A stretch of DNA of 64,000 bases, taken from positions 10,298,740 to 10,362,739 of the forward strand of contig NC_061804.1 of the NCBI RefSeq assembly GCF_021462225.1. Direction: 5' to 3'. Below, piece after piece: positions 11,331 to 23,395 of the stretch. Position 1 is the stretch's first letter, and each line of letters starts with the position of its first letter. A program made the position numbers and the translations under genes. The notes below the pieces were generated by a model that was given only the letters and a program-made list of their open reading frames with translations, was not told the origin of the DNA and ran no database searches. Origin of the DNA: Girardinichthys multiradiatus. Taxonomy: Eukaryota > Chordata > Actinopteri > Cyprinodontiformes > Goodeidae.

Positions 11331-12029
11331 TCAGATGAGGGGTTGCTGATGTTTAGAAATCTTCTTATAAAGAATGGTCCTACAGAGTTTCAAGCTCTTC
11401 TTTCAAAAGGTAAAAAATGTCAGAACTAGAAATTAAGTGCAGAAGCAATTAAATGATTGTACTTCATTCAAATATAGACATCTGCCACTGTTATTTGCAC
11501 CTGAGTTCAGTTACGTTTATCTTTAGAAATGATTAGATGTTCCAACAATAGTGGCACTTGTGATGTTGTTTAAAGAAATTAATGCTGAAACTGGAGCTCA
11601 AAGTCACTTGAACAAAGGTCTAATTTAAATGTTGGTCATTTTCTACAACCTTTGAGTGAGATTTTGCAACTGCAATAAAAAAGGGATTTATTTTAAGACT
11701 TTTAACACATCTTTACCTGGGGCAACAATAAACGTGGAGGGCCCTACCATTATCTTTTGGTTCTAACCAGTTGTATTAATTCCTACCTGATTTGCATCAA
11801 TTAACATGCTTCCAGGTCTTTGTGAAGCCAGTTTGAGGTGAATCTGTCGTAGGTGTGATGTTTGTTATGATATAATCCAGGGCACAGAGGAATGGAAGGG
11901 GGCAGAGGGCAGATTTATTCAGGAAGTGGGTACTTTCTGGTGCATTTATAGCAACACTGAAGCACACATGCAGACACCTCACAGCAGTGACCCATGCCAC
12001 ATCTGGAAACAATTACACTCATGTTTTGA
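11331..12029. other. Intronic DNA with short Tc1-end remnant
   Basis: Mostly plain AT-rich sequence. At about 11690-11745 a run (TTTATTTTAAGACTTTTAA, then GGCAACAATAAACGTGGAGG) resembles sequence at 44985-45050 and 50020-50085, and looks like the end of a Tc1-type element. Confidence 0.35.
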
Positions 12030-13500
12030 CTTGACCTGCGTGCACCCAGGTTAAACTCTTTTCATGCGCTTGTTGTAGGGGGGCAGAGGTGACCCTGACA
12101 TGGTGGCTGTGGGGAAATTATGTGTAATTAGTCCAAAGAACCAGAACTCTGTCTGAAATAAAACATGAAGAAAGCACAGCGGTTTGACGGGATGTACACA
12201 CATAAAGAAGAGGAGGCACTGAGTTGATACGCTGCTCAATGACCCCCGGAGGAATTTGTGTGGACATGAAGAGCATCTGAATTATCAGGCATCTCGGCTT
12301 CACACGGCTGCGAATGATGCAATGTTTGATTTCTACACTTCAGGAGGCTGTCAGGACAGCGCATGCAATATTAAACAGTGTCGTGTCGGTGTATCAGCCA
12401 GACTAAATTAACCCATTAGTATGCTATGGTACAAAGCAAGAAGATCATGAAACGGTTTGGAAATCTCCTTTGATACAAGATTTCCCAGCTTGAGCGAATT
12501 GATGAAATTCCTCTTGAAACACAGGCAACCATTTCACACGACTCCCCCACTCCAAAGACAGAGACTGATGGCGCTTGTCCATTAACAAAGTGAGACTACA
12601 TTGCTGCCTCTTACATAGAGGCTGAAGGATTTTTAAAGCTGTTTGTGCTTGAAGAGAATTGATCATAAGCAGTTGGAAATCTACCTGAATGTTTACCTTT
12701 TCCCCATAAAACAACATTGTGTCAGTCCACGCTGAAATTCCTCTTTTATATAATGAATATTGGCCACTTCCCACGAAGGCCAAACTACAAACGCTTTCAG
12801 TAGTAATTGCCAACACCACTGAAGTAACAGACTTCATTGCTGTTATTAAATGGTGGAGAAACATAGTGATAGGCTCTGAACAAGGACACCTCTCTCATAA
12901 GTAAAAGTTATTCTGTATTTTTCTAAAGACAAACGTGAGACAAATTTCACCGTGTTAGACGCTGGGACAGAACCAGTTTAGGCAATAAGATGGGGGTTTA
13001 GATTGAACTTTAACCACTGTGCTTTGTTATTGATCTAAGCAAACATTGCAGGGTGAGAAGGTGGCCTTGAATGCAGGAAAATGTCTCCAGCTGAGGGAAA
13101 CTCAGACTGTTAAAATCCCACAAATACATGGTTAGAGAGGCTGCGGTGCTGATATATGGTCTGCTGCCACTCCCCTCTCCTAGAACTACCTCCTTGTCTC
13201 AGGGCCCAGCTTTAGCACTCATTTCCTGAACTGACCGTCTACTCCAATTATCAAGCCAATAAAGGACCCCCTTGTGCCGTTATGGGAAAGGGGAAGAGAG
13301 TCAGGTCCAGGACAAGGGGGTTTCACAGTGCTAAGTGTGTGCGATGGCTGCTGCCCACATATTGAAAGGTGTGACTAATGGTCTTGGACAATGTTGAGAC
13401 AGCACTGCTTCTGCAGTCACCTGGGCAGTCCTGGCAGTTACTGGAGGAGTGAATCTCCTGACCGGAGCTGTCAGCCACACAGAACTGCAGTTTGTGTGAC
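12030..13500. promoter_or_regulatory. Candidate conserved noncoding blocks in zbtb16 intron
   Basis: Repeat-free sequence of mixed composition. A 139-codon frame on the minus strand (12445-12864) shows no protein-like pattern, so the stretch reads as noncoding. It may contain regulatory DNA, on composition alone. Confidence 0.22.
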
Positions 13501-14179
13501 AGTAAAAGGGTGTGAACTCTTCAAATGTAGGATGTAGGGATTTTGTTTTTGTTAGCTGTAAATAAACACTTCTATATCAAATGCTTGGTGGCTAAACAAC
13601 TACTTTTCCTTACTGAACATTAAGAAAAGGTGCTTAGATTCAATTTTAGTAAGATCCACTCAAAGAATTGTTTCTTTCTTTCTATAATAAATAAAATTCA
13701 ACATTAATGCCCTGTTCTGCTTCAATGATATTTTTACATGTAAAAAAAGGTTACTAGTAGGTGTAGTAGAGGAATAGAAAACCAACAGATCCAACAGTCA
13801 TGACATTCATCCTGCTTATTATATGTAAAGGAACCATTACTTGAAAGGGGTGTGTTCCATTTAATAACAATAAGAAGTTTGATCAGCGAAGATCCTTTTT
13901 TAAAGACAGCATGCTGGTTGCAGTGCATTACTCCCTGAAACCCTGAGTAAAATGGGTTGTCCCAGGCATTGTTCAGAAGAACATCATACTTTGATTAGAA
14001 ACTTATAAAACATGTAAAGAAGAGTACAAAAAGAGGCTGCTTTTGGACCTACCTTGCCCTCAGTGCGTCACTCACACTGAAGCGGACTTTTACAAAAATG
14101 AGGATGCTCACGTCTAACCAAAACGACAGGACAAACCCCCCCATAACAGTACCTGAGAGTACACATCTGTCGCCAGTAT
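13501..14179. other. Intronic DNA, nothing recognised
   Basis: AT-rich with no repeat family or gene that I can name. Confidence 0.4.
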
Positions 14180-14740
14180 AAACCAGGCCCTACAATGATC
14201 TCAGAGTACTGTAACAATTAGAAGACGCCCACATGAAGACAAGCACATACTGTAGAAACCCCTTCAGTCATCCCATCATTGAAGAAACAACATGAGCTGA
14301 AGAGATTACACTATCAAAGAATGCATTGAGATGCCTAAAAAGGAGCTGAGAAACACTTGTTAAAAGGAAGATTGTTCTTTCTGGGTCTAGTGGCTATAGA
14401 CATCATCAGATGACCCCCAGAATGGTGAATTAAAGCCATAATACATTGTTTAGCATGGTGGCTCAAGCATCATGATATGGGGAGATCTCTAACGTTTCAA
14501 GCATATGGAGCCGCTAGCTTAATCCATGAACCTTAATCTCATTGAAAATATGTGGGGTGACTTCAAACATGCTGTTTCTGAGGCATCACCAAGAAATGCA
14601 AATAAACTGTAGAATGGTCCAATTGTCCCGGGCTGGAAGGCCTGTTCACAGGTGCCAGAACTTTGAGTCCATGCAACACAGATGTAAAGCAGACACAGTG
14701 GTCATACAGCTAAATAACAGTTCAGAGAATTAAAGCGTTG
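14180..14740 (+). mobile_element. Tc1-like transposase relic
   Basis: Decayed plus-strand transposase. Recognisable blocks are a catalytic-region remnant of the type SIMIWG near 14470 and NLIENMWGDFKHAV-like sequence near 14527-14575. Frames are broken throughout and no terminal repeats are seen. Confidence 0.55.
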
Positions 14741-15354
14741 TCTGGTGGTGCTGTTGATGATGTTTCAACCATTTTTGCACCATTTTTTTTTACTTTTGAA
14801 TCTCAATAAATACAGATACTGCCTTCAGGTGGCATTTAAGCCTTGCTGAGTGGGCTAATTTTTATATTGACTCAAGAACCAGCATGCTGGTAGGATGTCT
14901 GTGACTGCACAGGTACAAAGGTGGATCTGTCAAACTGGGTTGTTTGACAATTTTCTGTACTTTAGGTTTAGATTTATACTGGCTAAAACTTGTGTTTAGT
15001 TTTATTATGACTCGTCACTGTCTCTGAATATATGACCCAGAGTCGGTCCAGTCTGAATAAAAATATTTCTGCCTGCTTTCAATTCTCTTTTTAGAGATGG
15101 ACATACAGAGATTTTCTTCTGCTGTACTACTGACAATGCTGGAATTTCTAGAGAAGCTGTACATTAAAATACATTACCGTATATAAAGTAAATGACCCAC
15201 AGTTCTAACAATAATCGATCACAGAGGATCTGGGTCCAGTAAGACTTATTTTTGAGACCTCTAACATGGACCACACAATGTTTGAAAATTTCAAGGTCAA
15301 ATATTAAGATGGGACTCAATGAAACAGCAAGGAGTGAATCAAGAGGTCACTCAC
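14741..15354 (-). other. zbtb16 intron next to BTB-exon donor
   Basis: Intron sequence in the direction of transcription after the exon. The 5' splice site reads AG|GTGAGTGA at 15355/15354, a near-ideal consensus. No zinc-finger exon is visible in the remaining 15 kb to the left edge. Confidence 0.6.
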
Positions 15355-16583
15355 CTGTGCTGCTCCACAGCTTCATTATCTGGCAGCTCTACACCGCAGA
15401 CGTTGCAGCGTTCGTGCTGGTTCCTGCCGTCGGGTTTCATGCCCACCGCCAGCTCCCCCAGCTTGCTGAAGAACTCCCTCTGGATGAAGCTCTGGGGCAG
15501 GAGGCCCCCGTAGGTGCTGAAGTCCATAGACATAGCCAGGGCCGGAGACATGGGGAGAGCAGAGGCCATGGACACCGGCATGGACATCATGGTGTCTGAT
15601 TTGTGATTAACAGGTAGGGAGTATAGCGAGGCGAGATGTTTCTCTGTCATTGCTTCCAGCCCCATCTGACTGACTTCGGCTTGGTGGTCGCCCATGCTTT
15701 CATCGCGGACGTAATGGAGTTCTCGGGCACTGGTGATCACGCTGCTCCTGGTTGGCGTTCCGGGGCCGTCTCGGTTCCTGTCTTCTCCGCTTCGCTCTCC
15801 GTTGCTGGAGGCGCTGGACTCCATGTTCTGAGGGCTTTCGTGGCCATTTCCGCTCATGTCCACCTGCATGTTTTCAGTCTTGATCTCAGACATTAGGTGA
15901 TGAGAGTTAGCATGGATAAGCTGCTCAGCACCAAAGCCCTGCTGCAGCAGAGACTGGCCAATACTCATCAGGCTGTCGACGGCGGCTTTGGTGGGACTCA
16001 TGTTGGAGATGTTGAAGGAAGTAGAGACGGAAGGACTCTGATCAACAACGCCGGACACGTTGGCAGCTTGTTGGATACCTGACAAATAGGAGCTCTCAAT
16101 AGAATGTTTTTTAGAGATTTTGGCTCCATTCTGGCCTTTGCGCTCCTCATCTTCCTCTGTGCTGCCATCATTAGCACTGACCTCCACGTCATTCTCATCT
16201 GAGGACTGGATGGTTTCCAGAATCTTGAGACATTGTTCTTCCAAATATTCGATCTCCAGGATTTCTGCTGCATATAGAAGATCATCCAAGTCCTCCACCT
16301 TGGCCTGGAGTGTGGCAGTGTAAGCATACTCCAAAATCTGCTGAAAGGTCTTTGGTGAAAGAAAGTCCAGGGTGTAATGCTGGCTGCTGCGGTGGAAGAG
16401 GATTTCAAACATTTTGCTGGTACAAGCTAGCACAGTCCGGTGAGCATGAAACTCTTGGCTGTCCACCATGATGACCACATCACAAAGAGTCCCGGCCAGA
16501 CGCATCTGGTTGGCCTTCTGCAGCAGGGCAGTGGGGTGGTTGGGGTTCTGGAGCTGTATCATACCCATTTTAGTTAAATCCAT
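15355..16583 (-). CDS. zbtb16: zbtb16 (PLZF), first coding exon: BTB domain, repression region, start of zinc finger 1
   Basis: This exon encodes the N-terminal 409 codons of the BTB/zinc-finger transcription factor PLZF, a nuclear repressor that recruits NCoR/SMRT-type corepressors and acts in limb and axial patterning, stem cells and innate-like lymphocytes. It starts MDLTKMGMIQLQNPNHPT, like the mammalian protein, with a strong start context (A at -3, G at +4). The BTB domain covers about residues 20-125 with CDVVIMVDSQEFHAHR; Asp35 and Arg49, the charged-pocket residues needed for corepressor binding, are present. A low-complexity acidic and Ser-rich middle follows, with conserved islands VDQSPSVSTSFN, SPTKAAVDSLM and GPGTPTRSSVITSARELHY. 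It ends CNVCGVELPDNEAVEQH plus two bases, inside the first C2H2 finger, at a GTGAGT donor. The remaining fingers lie on exons outside the window. The exon is intact. Paralogue a or b is not decided. Confidence 0.95.
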
Positions 16584-16673
16584 TTTGTCGATGCAATCCA
16601 CGAGGCCAACTCATGAGGCTTGCCTTTCCCCGTTCCGGAGAGCTTCTGACCGTCTTTGTAAAGAAGTAAAAAC
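16584..16673 (-). other. zbtb16: zbtb16 5'UTR part of BTB exon and splice acceptor
   Basis: On the minus strand a pyrimidine-rich tract ending TTTTTCTGTGCAG lies just upstream, with AG at 16675-16674, so the exon starts at 16673 and has 90 nt of 5'UTR. The frame stays open upstream of the ATG to a GTG at 16601, but that is not a start codon here. Confidence 0.7.
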
Positions 16674-16711
16674 CTGCACAGAAAAACAGAATAAAAAGAA
16701 AAAATTGAATA

Positions 16712-18018
16712 CATGGCGGTGAAAAAGTATTTACCCCCTTACAGATTTTTTTTTTCCTTTTTTTCTCTTTTGACACATTTAAGTTTCAGATAAAACTAAT
16801 CTTATAAAATCAAAGATAACCTGAGTAAATACAAAAAGCCCTATTAAAATGACAATTTAATTTATTAAGTAAAAAAGCTACCCGAACCAAACTGGACCTG
16901 TATAAAATGTAGTCGCCCCTTATAAACCATGAAATAGCTCCAATTGAACATATTTTTGGAAAGCCTAGTTAAATGTCACAAGCCAAACTTAGGCGTTACT
17001 GCTGCTAGATCTACAGTGTCAATTAATCACTGAAAGAACCTGAAACAATATGAAGTAGGATAAAAGATCTCAAAAAGCATGCCTTGATCCAAAGGAATTC
17101 AAAAACAGATGAGAAACACGTCTATCAGCCTGGAAAAGGTGACAGAGCCATTTAAAAAGCTTTGGGTCTACATAGAACCACAATGAGAACCATTATCCTT
17201 ACATGGCGAAAACATGGATCAGTAGTGAACCTCCCCAGGAGTGGCTAGCCTACCAAAATTACTCCAAGAGCTCAACAACAACTCAACCAGGAGGTCAGAA
17301 AAGAAACAACTTAAAACAACATTTAAAGCTCTGCAGGCCTCACTTGCCTCAGTTAAGGTCAGAGTTCAAGATTCAACAATAAAAAGAGAGACTGAGCAAA
17401 ATGGCCTCCATGGGTGAGTTCCAAGGCCAAAACCAATATTGACCAAAAAAAGAACAATAAGGCTCGTTTCACATTTACCAAAAAACTTCAGATGATCTCC
17501 AAGACTTTTGGGAAAATATTATGAGGAGATGAAAGCAGAACATTTGCAAGATATGCATCCCATCACTTTTGGCATACAGCAAACACACAGAAAAGGAACA
17601 TCACACCAACTGTCAAACATGGTGGTGGTGGTGTGATGGTCTGGGCCTGCTTGGATGGAACCATGAAATCTGGTCTCTACCAAGAGAGCTTTAAGGAGAA
17701 TGTCTGGCCATCCGTACACGACCTTAAGCTCAAGCTCACATTGGTTATAGAGCAGGACAATGACCTGAAGCAAGTAAGCTTTATTTCAGTTGTTGACACA
17801 AGCAGTTATTAGGTTTAGGGAACAAATATTTTTTCAAAATGGGCCGGGCTGGTTTGGATAGTTTAAAGGTATCGTTTGGAAACTGCATGTTATACTTACT
17901 TAGGGTGTTTATGTCTGATGCTAAAATCAGTTTAAAGATATAAACCATTTGAGTGTCAAAAAAAAAAGCAAAAGCAAAAAACAAATATATATATAAGAGA
18001 AAAAATACTTTTTCATGG
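16712..18018 (+). mobile_element. Tc1-like transposon relic in zbtb16 upstream intron
   Basis: It begins near GGTGAAAAAGTATTTACCCCC and ends near AATACTTTTTCATGG, decayed terminal inverted repeats of a common fish Tc1 family. Inside, plus-strand transposase remnants appear in order: the helix-turn-helix region near 17200-17400, GGCTCGTTTCACATTTACC near 17461, GGTGGTGGTGTGATGGTCTGG (a relic of GGGSVMVW) near 17620, and an NDxK-like remnant near 17755. Much of the C-terminal third is deleted. It sits about 40 bp from the splice acceptor of the BTB exon. Confidence 0.75.
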
Positions 18019-19106
18019 CACAGTAGCTAAAGGTTCAACAAGTGGAATGTTCTCTTCCACATAATAAAAGTTAATTCAGTCTTATTTTTTAAATATTGAT
18101 TGTGACAGTAAAAGTACTCAAAACACACCACAATTTATTATGCAAATGGAAAAGTGTGGGTCCACTGGAGTCTCAGGTTGCACATATCCTGCAGGGATGG
18201 TAAACAATCTGTGCAGCCGCATTGTTCTGAGAATGTGCTCAGGGTATTGACAGTATTTTCTAAAAGGAGACAATTTGCTGGCTGTCCAACAGGCTCACCC
18301 TGCATACCAATCAGCCCAACATATGTTATGCTAAAAAGATGTCTTCATTTGCTTATCTGATGGGGATGTACACCAGTTAAACAAGAGTGAATTGTGGGGC
18401 TTTCACTGCGTCACTTGGCTCACAGCGACTGTCGACAGCCTTTCTGAAATTAAATAGCATCTTACTCAGTATTCTCATCACAGACAGGAGCAGAGAGCAG
18501 TGGCCAGGAATGGGTGGAACAGAAAGCAGGATGAGGCAAAAGCACACAACGCTGCTGCACTTAATGCCCCTCTCTGCTCTGCTCTGCTCTGCTCTGCTCT
18601 CAGGCGCTTAAAATCTCAAATGAATGAACATGTGTGTTGACTGCCGGTAATTTCATTATCCAACTTAACAGGGCAACATGTTGCTCCGCCTCATTTCTAA
18701 AGCATGTTTGACCCACGCTAAATAATGAGGACAGGTCCAGATTCAATTAGCAGCCCTGAGGCAACGTGCACTTTAAAAATTGGACATCTTTGTATTCAGA
18801 TTCGCACGACATGAAGTTACAGCACGCTGCTTCTGGATTCAAATTAAATAAAGAGTACTGCAACAACATATGATGTATGAATGAAAGAAAAGGAAAAGCT
18901 ACTAGCTACCACCTACACTGACCCAGTTTCTAGACCTAGCTTCTAGATTATGAGTCTTTTTGAGAAAATAAAAAAATAAAATACTTAAAAGCAATCAACT
19001 GGCCAAAGATCCGATCGATATTCAAAAACTGAAAAAACAGAATTGTTTCTGCTAACTAAGACCTCCCACAATAATAATCCATCAACCAAGACCACGTACA
19101 ATGAAT
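18019..19106. other. Upstream intron of zbtb16, noncoding
   Basis: No gene or repeat family recognised, apart from the pentanucleotide repeat listed separately. Confidence 0.4.
18569..18601 (+). repeat. (TCTGC)n microsatellite
   Basis: About six units of CTCTG in tandem. Confidence 0.85.
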
Positions 19107-19797
19107 AGAGATCTACCAGTCAGTTTTTCCTGGCCAATACCGATTAGCATTTTGTTTTGTGTTTTTTTTTTAGCTCCGACCCATCAGTTTTGAGCCGTTA
19201 TGATGTTAACACAGCAGAGTAAAAAAGGTGCTGCAAACTTTTCTGTTTGAATCCAACAGAAAATGACTGAACTAAAAGATTATTTATGCATTAAAGCAAA
19301 AGTTCCTAACCTTTATCTGATTATTGCTAAACCGAAAAATATGAATCCAAGTCAAGCTGTTTGCTGATACATTTTTGGACTGAAATGTGTGGAAATTCTT
19401 TGTTTTCAGGCATTTAATCTAGAAAAAGACAAAAAGAAAAGAAAAAAATGTTCAGTATGTGTGTTACCAATAACCTATCAGAGCCTTTATAAGGACAAAT
19501 TACATATCTGAATCTGAAGTACATAGTGCATCTCTAACTTGATACACTTTTTAATATTTTTATTTATTATATTTTGTTAAATCACATTAAGGTTAGAGAC
19601 ATGCTTTTTTTACTATTTTGTAATTCCTAAATTTTCTATTGGATTCAAAAGTACAATCTATTTTAAGGAACCTGGCACACATTCTCCTATTTTATGTGTT
19701 ATTGTCTTAGAAAAAAAAAAAAATCTGTCAAAATCAGAATTGGCAGGTCAACGTGAAAATCAGTATCGGACAGGAGCAGCCTGATCGGGGCATCTCT
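19107..19797. mobile_element. hAT-like non-autonomous element (MITE)
   Basis: The left end reads AGAGATCTACCAGTCAG and the right end, in reverse complement, AGAGATGCCCCGATCAGG, followed by CCGATACTGATT-like sequence. These are decayed inverted ends of a type common in fish genomes (AGAGATGCACCGATCAGG). The interior is AT-rich without a transposase. No matching 8-bp duplication is visible, so the class call rests on the ends only. Confidence 0.5.
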
Positions 19798-19899
19798 CTT
19801 TTGAAAATTTTTTAATTTCAAAATCTTCCAATCTGTTTGTCAGACCGTTTTATATTAGGAGTTAATGAATGGAAAAGTTAGACATGCCTAGACTCTCTT

Positions 19900-19945
19900 C
19901 TATCTCCCAGGAAAAAGCCTGATTAGTGGCTACATCTCTCTTTTT
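19900..19945 (-). mobile_element. Second hAT-like MITE end fragment
   Basis: A short stretch reading GAAAAAGCCTGATTAGTGG then CTACATCTCTC resembles the right end of the neighbouring MITE. It is probably a fragment of a second copy. Confidence 0.35.
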
Positions 19946-21735
19946 AAATCTTCAAAATTTCAACATCTTCAATTTTTGCCAGAGTATTCAATATAAAGAT
20001 TTTAAAAAGAAAAGTTAAACTTCTCACCTGAAAATATACAAACTCCACAAAGAAAAGAAAATACTGTTAACATTCTTGACAAGGACCAATTATACCCCCA
20101 AAAATTTCAACTATTACTATAAGCCGATGTTAAATGTTGCTGGCACCCATTGCTTGCGCCCTGAATCAGAGAAAATGATCCCATCACTGCATGGATGGGT
20201 TGTCTTTTTTGGGGAAAAACTAACCAAAATCGTTCGAGAGTGTATGTAATGATGAAACCACGGGCATTCCTCTGACTGGGAGCAGCCCCCTCTCTGTAAA
20301 CGCAGAGTATGCTTCAAACCTTACATTATCTTTATAACATGTTTGCCAATAGGACCGATTTATGGCCCCGTAAATGATCAATGCTTGTTGCGCTCCGAGG
20401 CTTCTCTGGAGCGCGATGCAAAGTTCCCTATTCAAGGGACTTGGTCTGGTCTCTATTAATAAAGAAGAAGGCTGCGGAGCGTCTAGACGGCGTTAATGTT
20501 GAGCCAGCCGCAGCAGACGAATTACACACGAGGTTGTGCATTATGCAAAGGAGCGGGGACTACATTAAATACATTAAGGCAGTGGAGATTGTCTCCCCAG
20601 AGGAAAGTATAGATCGCAGACAATGACCATATTAGACAGACTTCACAGAAAAAAGGAGCAGAATCGATCAGATCACGGGTTGTCTGCCATTGCGCGCCTT
20701 GACGAGGCAGCCACAACAAGGATAAACGACGCTCAATATTCCACACAGACAACAAGCGCGGAGAGAGCCGATAGGAGATAAATGGTCCAATCTGAGAGAC
20801 TGGGCATGCTTTTTTTCAAAAAAAACAAGTCCATGACAGTGAGAGCAGCAGGATCAGCGCGCAGGTGGAGGAATTAAATACTCCGACCCAGTTAAAGGGG
20901 GGCAGGTATGGTCTCTAATGCTGCCTTACAGATAAAGAGGGAATGAGTGAAAAGGGGAAGAAAGAGATCAGACACATTCGATAACAAATCAATTTGCCAT
21001 CGCTTCTTTACCAGTCCCCCACTTCACACCGATTATTGATAACTAATCAAACATCCAGTTGGCTGCCAATCAATTAACAGCCCGACAGAGCAGGCTGCAC
21101 GGGTTTTTTGGTTTGTTTTGTGGATAAAGACCGGTGTCTCCAGTCTTCACCGTGATGTCACCTCACCTAAATGAGTCAAGCTGGTGCGTCTGGAGACACG
21201 GGCACTGGAAAAAGAGTGCATCTGTCTGGAAATTGCATAATTTCCACTAAAATAAAACGAGCGGAGGCCAATTTCCCCCATCAAAGTGACGCGCAGCGCG
21301 GCGTCATGTACTGTCTGGTTCCCGGTGAAGCAGCCAGACCTCACGTCCTCTGACTGCGATCTCCAGAATACTAACCAGACAACACACACAGAAAGAGGGA
21401 GGCTGGGGGTAGGTGGGTGGAGGGGGCGCACCTTTACATCTCTACAACAGGCTTAATGCAAACTTCCACTCCTTGCAGCGCTATCAGGTACACACTTGCT
21501 CCCAGCCAGAACTCTCCAACTTGACTGAGCCGGAGTGGCGTCCGCTGGCAACTTCAGCGGAAAGGTTGAGCGAGGACAAGCGCAGCGAGCAGAGAGCGCT
21601 GCAAAAATGCATAAAAACATCCCATATGATGAACGAAAGTACGCGGAAAAAACAGTGGGACACGCATGCAGAGAAGCGGGTCTGGCACTTGTCGCCGGGA
21701 AACTGCAGCTGCGTTTAGCCCGGGTTGGTACTCAC

Positions 21736-21865
21736 CTAAGTTGCACGTTTTGACTCCGTGAAGTGCACAGGGGGTTGGGGCTACAGCATAGTAAGGCAGT
21801 TCGCAGTACCCGCTCTCTCAACACGCACTAACTCCTTTCTTCTCTCGCCTCAGCAAATCAACACG
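21736..21865 (-). other. zbtb16: Candidate zbtb16 noncoding exon 1 (right limit approximate)
   Basis: The donor ACTTAG|GTGAGTACC lies at 21736/21735. An alternative donor, TTTAG|GTGAGG, lies at 21167/21166. Vertebrate zbtb16 genes start with noncoding exons ahead of the BTB exon, so either could splice to the acceptor at 16674. The right limit given here is only a guess based on the CRE position. Confidence 0.3.
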
Positions 21866-21869
21866 GTGC

Positions 21870-21877
21870 TGACGTCA
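21870..21877. promoter_or_regulatory. Consensus cAMP-response element
   Basis: Perfect palindrome TGACGTCA about 135 bp upstream of the stronger candidate first-exon donor. Confidence 0.5.
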
Positions 21878-21892
21878 GTGCAGCCAGTCAGC

Positions 21893-21926
21893 CAGACGAG
21901 CAGCAGCAGCAGGCAGGCAGGCAGCC
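21893..21926 (+). repeat. CAG/CAGG short tandem repeat
   Basis: Runs of AGCAGCAGCAGG followed by CAGGCAGGCAGG within the CpG region. Confidence 0.6.
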
Positions 21927-22169
21927 GGGGCCGGGCTCTGTGCTCCGCTCTGTCCAAACGCTGAGAAAGTGAGACACCTAGGGGGCTGTCTCATGTCAAG
22001 CTGCTGCCTTACAGTGTTGGAAATGAAAGGTGTCCGACACTGCCCCCTCTCCAGCTGTTTGAACACAAGTACATTATCCCACAGCTGTACTCAAGCTCTA
22101 TGCAGCCAGGGGCGCATCCAGAGGTAATGCGGCCCTGTGGGGTAATCAGAAAATTGCAACGCTTGAAGG

Positions 22170-22222
22170 AATATCTTATAATAATAATAATAATATTAAT
22201 TCAAGCATAATAATAATAATAC
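22170..22222. repeat. (AAT)n-rich short repeat
   Basis: Two short runs of AATAATAATAAT separated by a few bases, just before a LINE fragment. Confidence 0.6.
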
Positions 22223-22254
22223 TGTGATTGATGAAAAGCCCTCTTATGAAGTGA

Positions 22255-22418
22255 TGTATAGAGCAATAAAACAACGAACAATCAGGTCTGCACAGAAGAT
22301 CATCAGGGCTGACCTTCCCTCCATCCAGGACCTTTACAGGTCTAGGGTCAGGAAAAGGGCAGCTAACATCTCTGTAGACCCCACACATCCTGGACACAAA
22401 CTGTTCCGACTCATTTAG
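22255..22418 (+). mobile_element. L2/CR1-type LINE reverse transcriptase C-terminal fragment
   Basis: The plus-strand frame has IIRADLPSIQDLYRSRVRKR followed by DPTHPGHKLF, the conserved tail of a fish LINE ORF2. The same motif occurs at 34658-35176 on the other strand. It is 5' truncated, as is usual for LINE copies. Confidence 0.65.
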
Positions 22419-22990
22419 AGTGCTGACATCGATATCATGCGTACTTGGACTAATTCAACCATGTTTTTCTCTTTAATAAAACACTGTTTATATGTACGTA
22501 TTTACAAAACACGTTTTTCCTTCTCATATATGTATTTCTGAAACATCTTCGTTGGGTGCAAAAAAGAACCAAGGTGAAATTTGTTGTGTGTGTCACAAAC
22601 TTGGTGAATTGAATTGAATTGAACTGATTTTGCCTGGCTCCTCCCATCATCCCTGAATTCTCCCTTTCCAGACCTGAAATCACATCCGTAATAATTTTCT
22701 CTTATCCACAAGGCTTTTAATAACTGAATTTCTTTAGTAAAATGTTAACAAAGTTGCAAGAAAAGTCAATAAAACTGTTTCAGGTCGGGGTTTTTTCCCG
22801 TTCCATTAGCACATATTTAAAATTGAACAATGAGTGGAAAGCTTTTGCCACTTTTGGATAAAAAAGCATTTTGCATAATCAGCCTGGTTTCAGCATAAGA
22901 CATGAAACAAAGCTGCAAAAACTATTTGTCTACTCAGACTGAATATTTATCATTTTGTGAACCTTAGCTTGAAATAAAAGGTGATATCAA
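22419..22990. other. Intergenic DNA, nothing recognised
   Basis: AT-rich, with a small GAATT repeat run near 22605-22620 and no coding signal. Confidence 0.4.
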
Positions 22991-22992
22991 TT

Positions 22993-23395
22993 TCAATTCA
23001 ATTCAGTTTTATTTATATAGCGCCAATTCACAACACATGTTGTCTCAAGGCACTTCACAACAGTCAGGTTCATACATTCCAATTAATCCTAACCATTGAA
23101 CAGTGCAGTCGGAGTTAGCTTTTTATTCAAATTGGATAAAAAGTTTTTCTGTCTAAGGAAACCCAGCAGATTCCATCCAGTCAGTGACTTGCAGCATTCA
23201 CTCCTCCTGGATGAGCATGTAGAGACAGTGGACAGTCACTGGCGTTGACTTTGCAGCAATCCCTCATACTGAGCATGCATGTAGCGACAGTGAAGAAAAA
23301 CTCCCTTTTAACAGGAAGAAACCTCCAGCAGAACCAGGCTCAGTGTGAGCGGCCATCTGCCACGACCGACTGGGGGTTTGAGAGAACAGAGCAAT
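22993..23395. mobile_element. Fish interspersed repeat, class not assigned
   Basis: It starts with ATTCAATTCAGTTTTATTTATATAGCGCC, a string I recognise as common in fish genomes, and continues with GGAAGAAACCTCCAGCAGAACC and a conserved tail. No transposase or reverse transcriptase is visible. It may be a non-autonomous DNA element or a SINE-like repeat. Confidence 0.5.

Larger units (their letters stand above)
20100..22070 (-). promoter_or_regulatory. Putative zbtb16 promoter region with CpGs
   Basis: From about 20.3 to 22.0 kb the DNA is richer in G+C and CpG than the rest of the window, is free of recognisable repeats, and lies upstream of zbtb16. A consensus cAMP-response element TGACGTCA is at 21870-21877. 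Two good minus-strand donors are present (21736/21735 and 21167/21166). Together this suggests the promoter and noncoding first exon or exons of zbtb16, but the transcription start is not visible. Confidence 0.45.

Noticed and set aside
12445..12864. 139-codon frame on the minus strand in the zbtb16 intron
   Set aside because: No domain, no zinc-finger pattern, no splice context, and overlapping frames of similar quality on the other strand. Reads as chance.
16584..16601. N-terminal extension of zbtb16 by six codons
   Set aside because: The codon at 16601 is GTG, not ATG. The first ATG matches the known PLZF start MDLTKMGMI and has a strong context.
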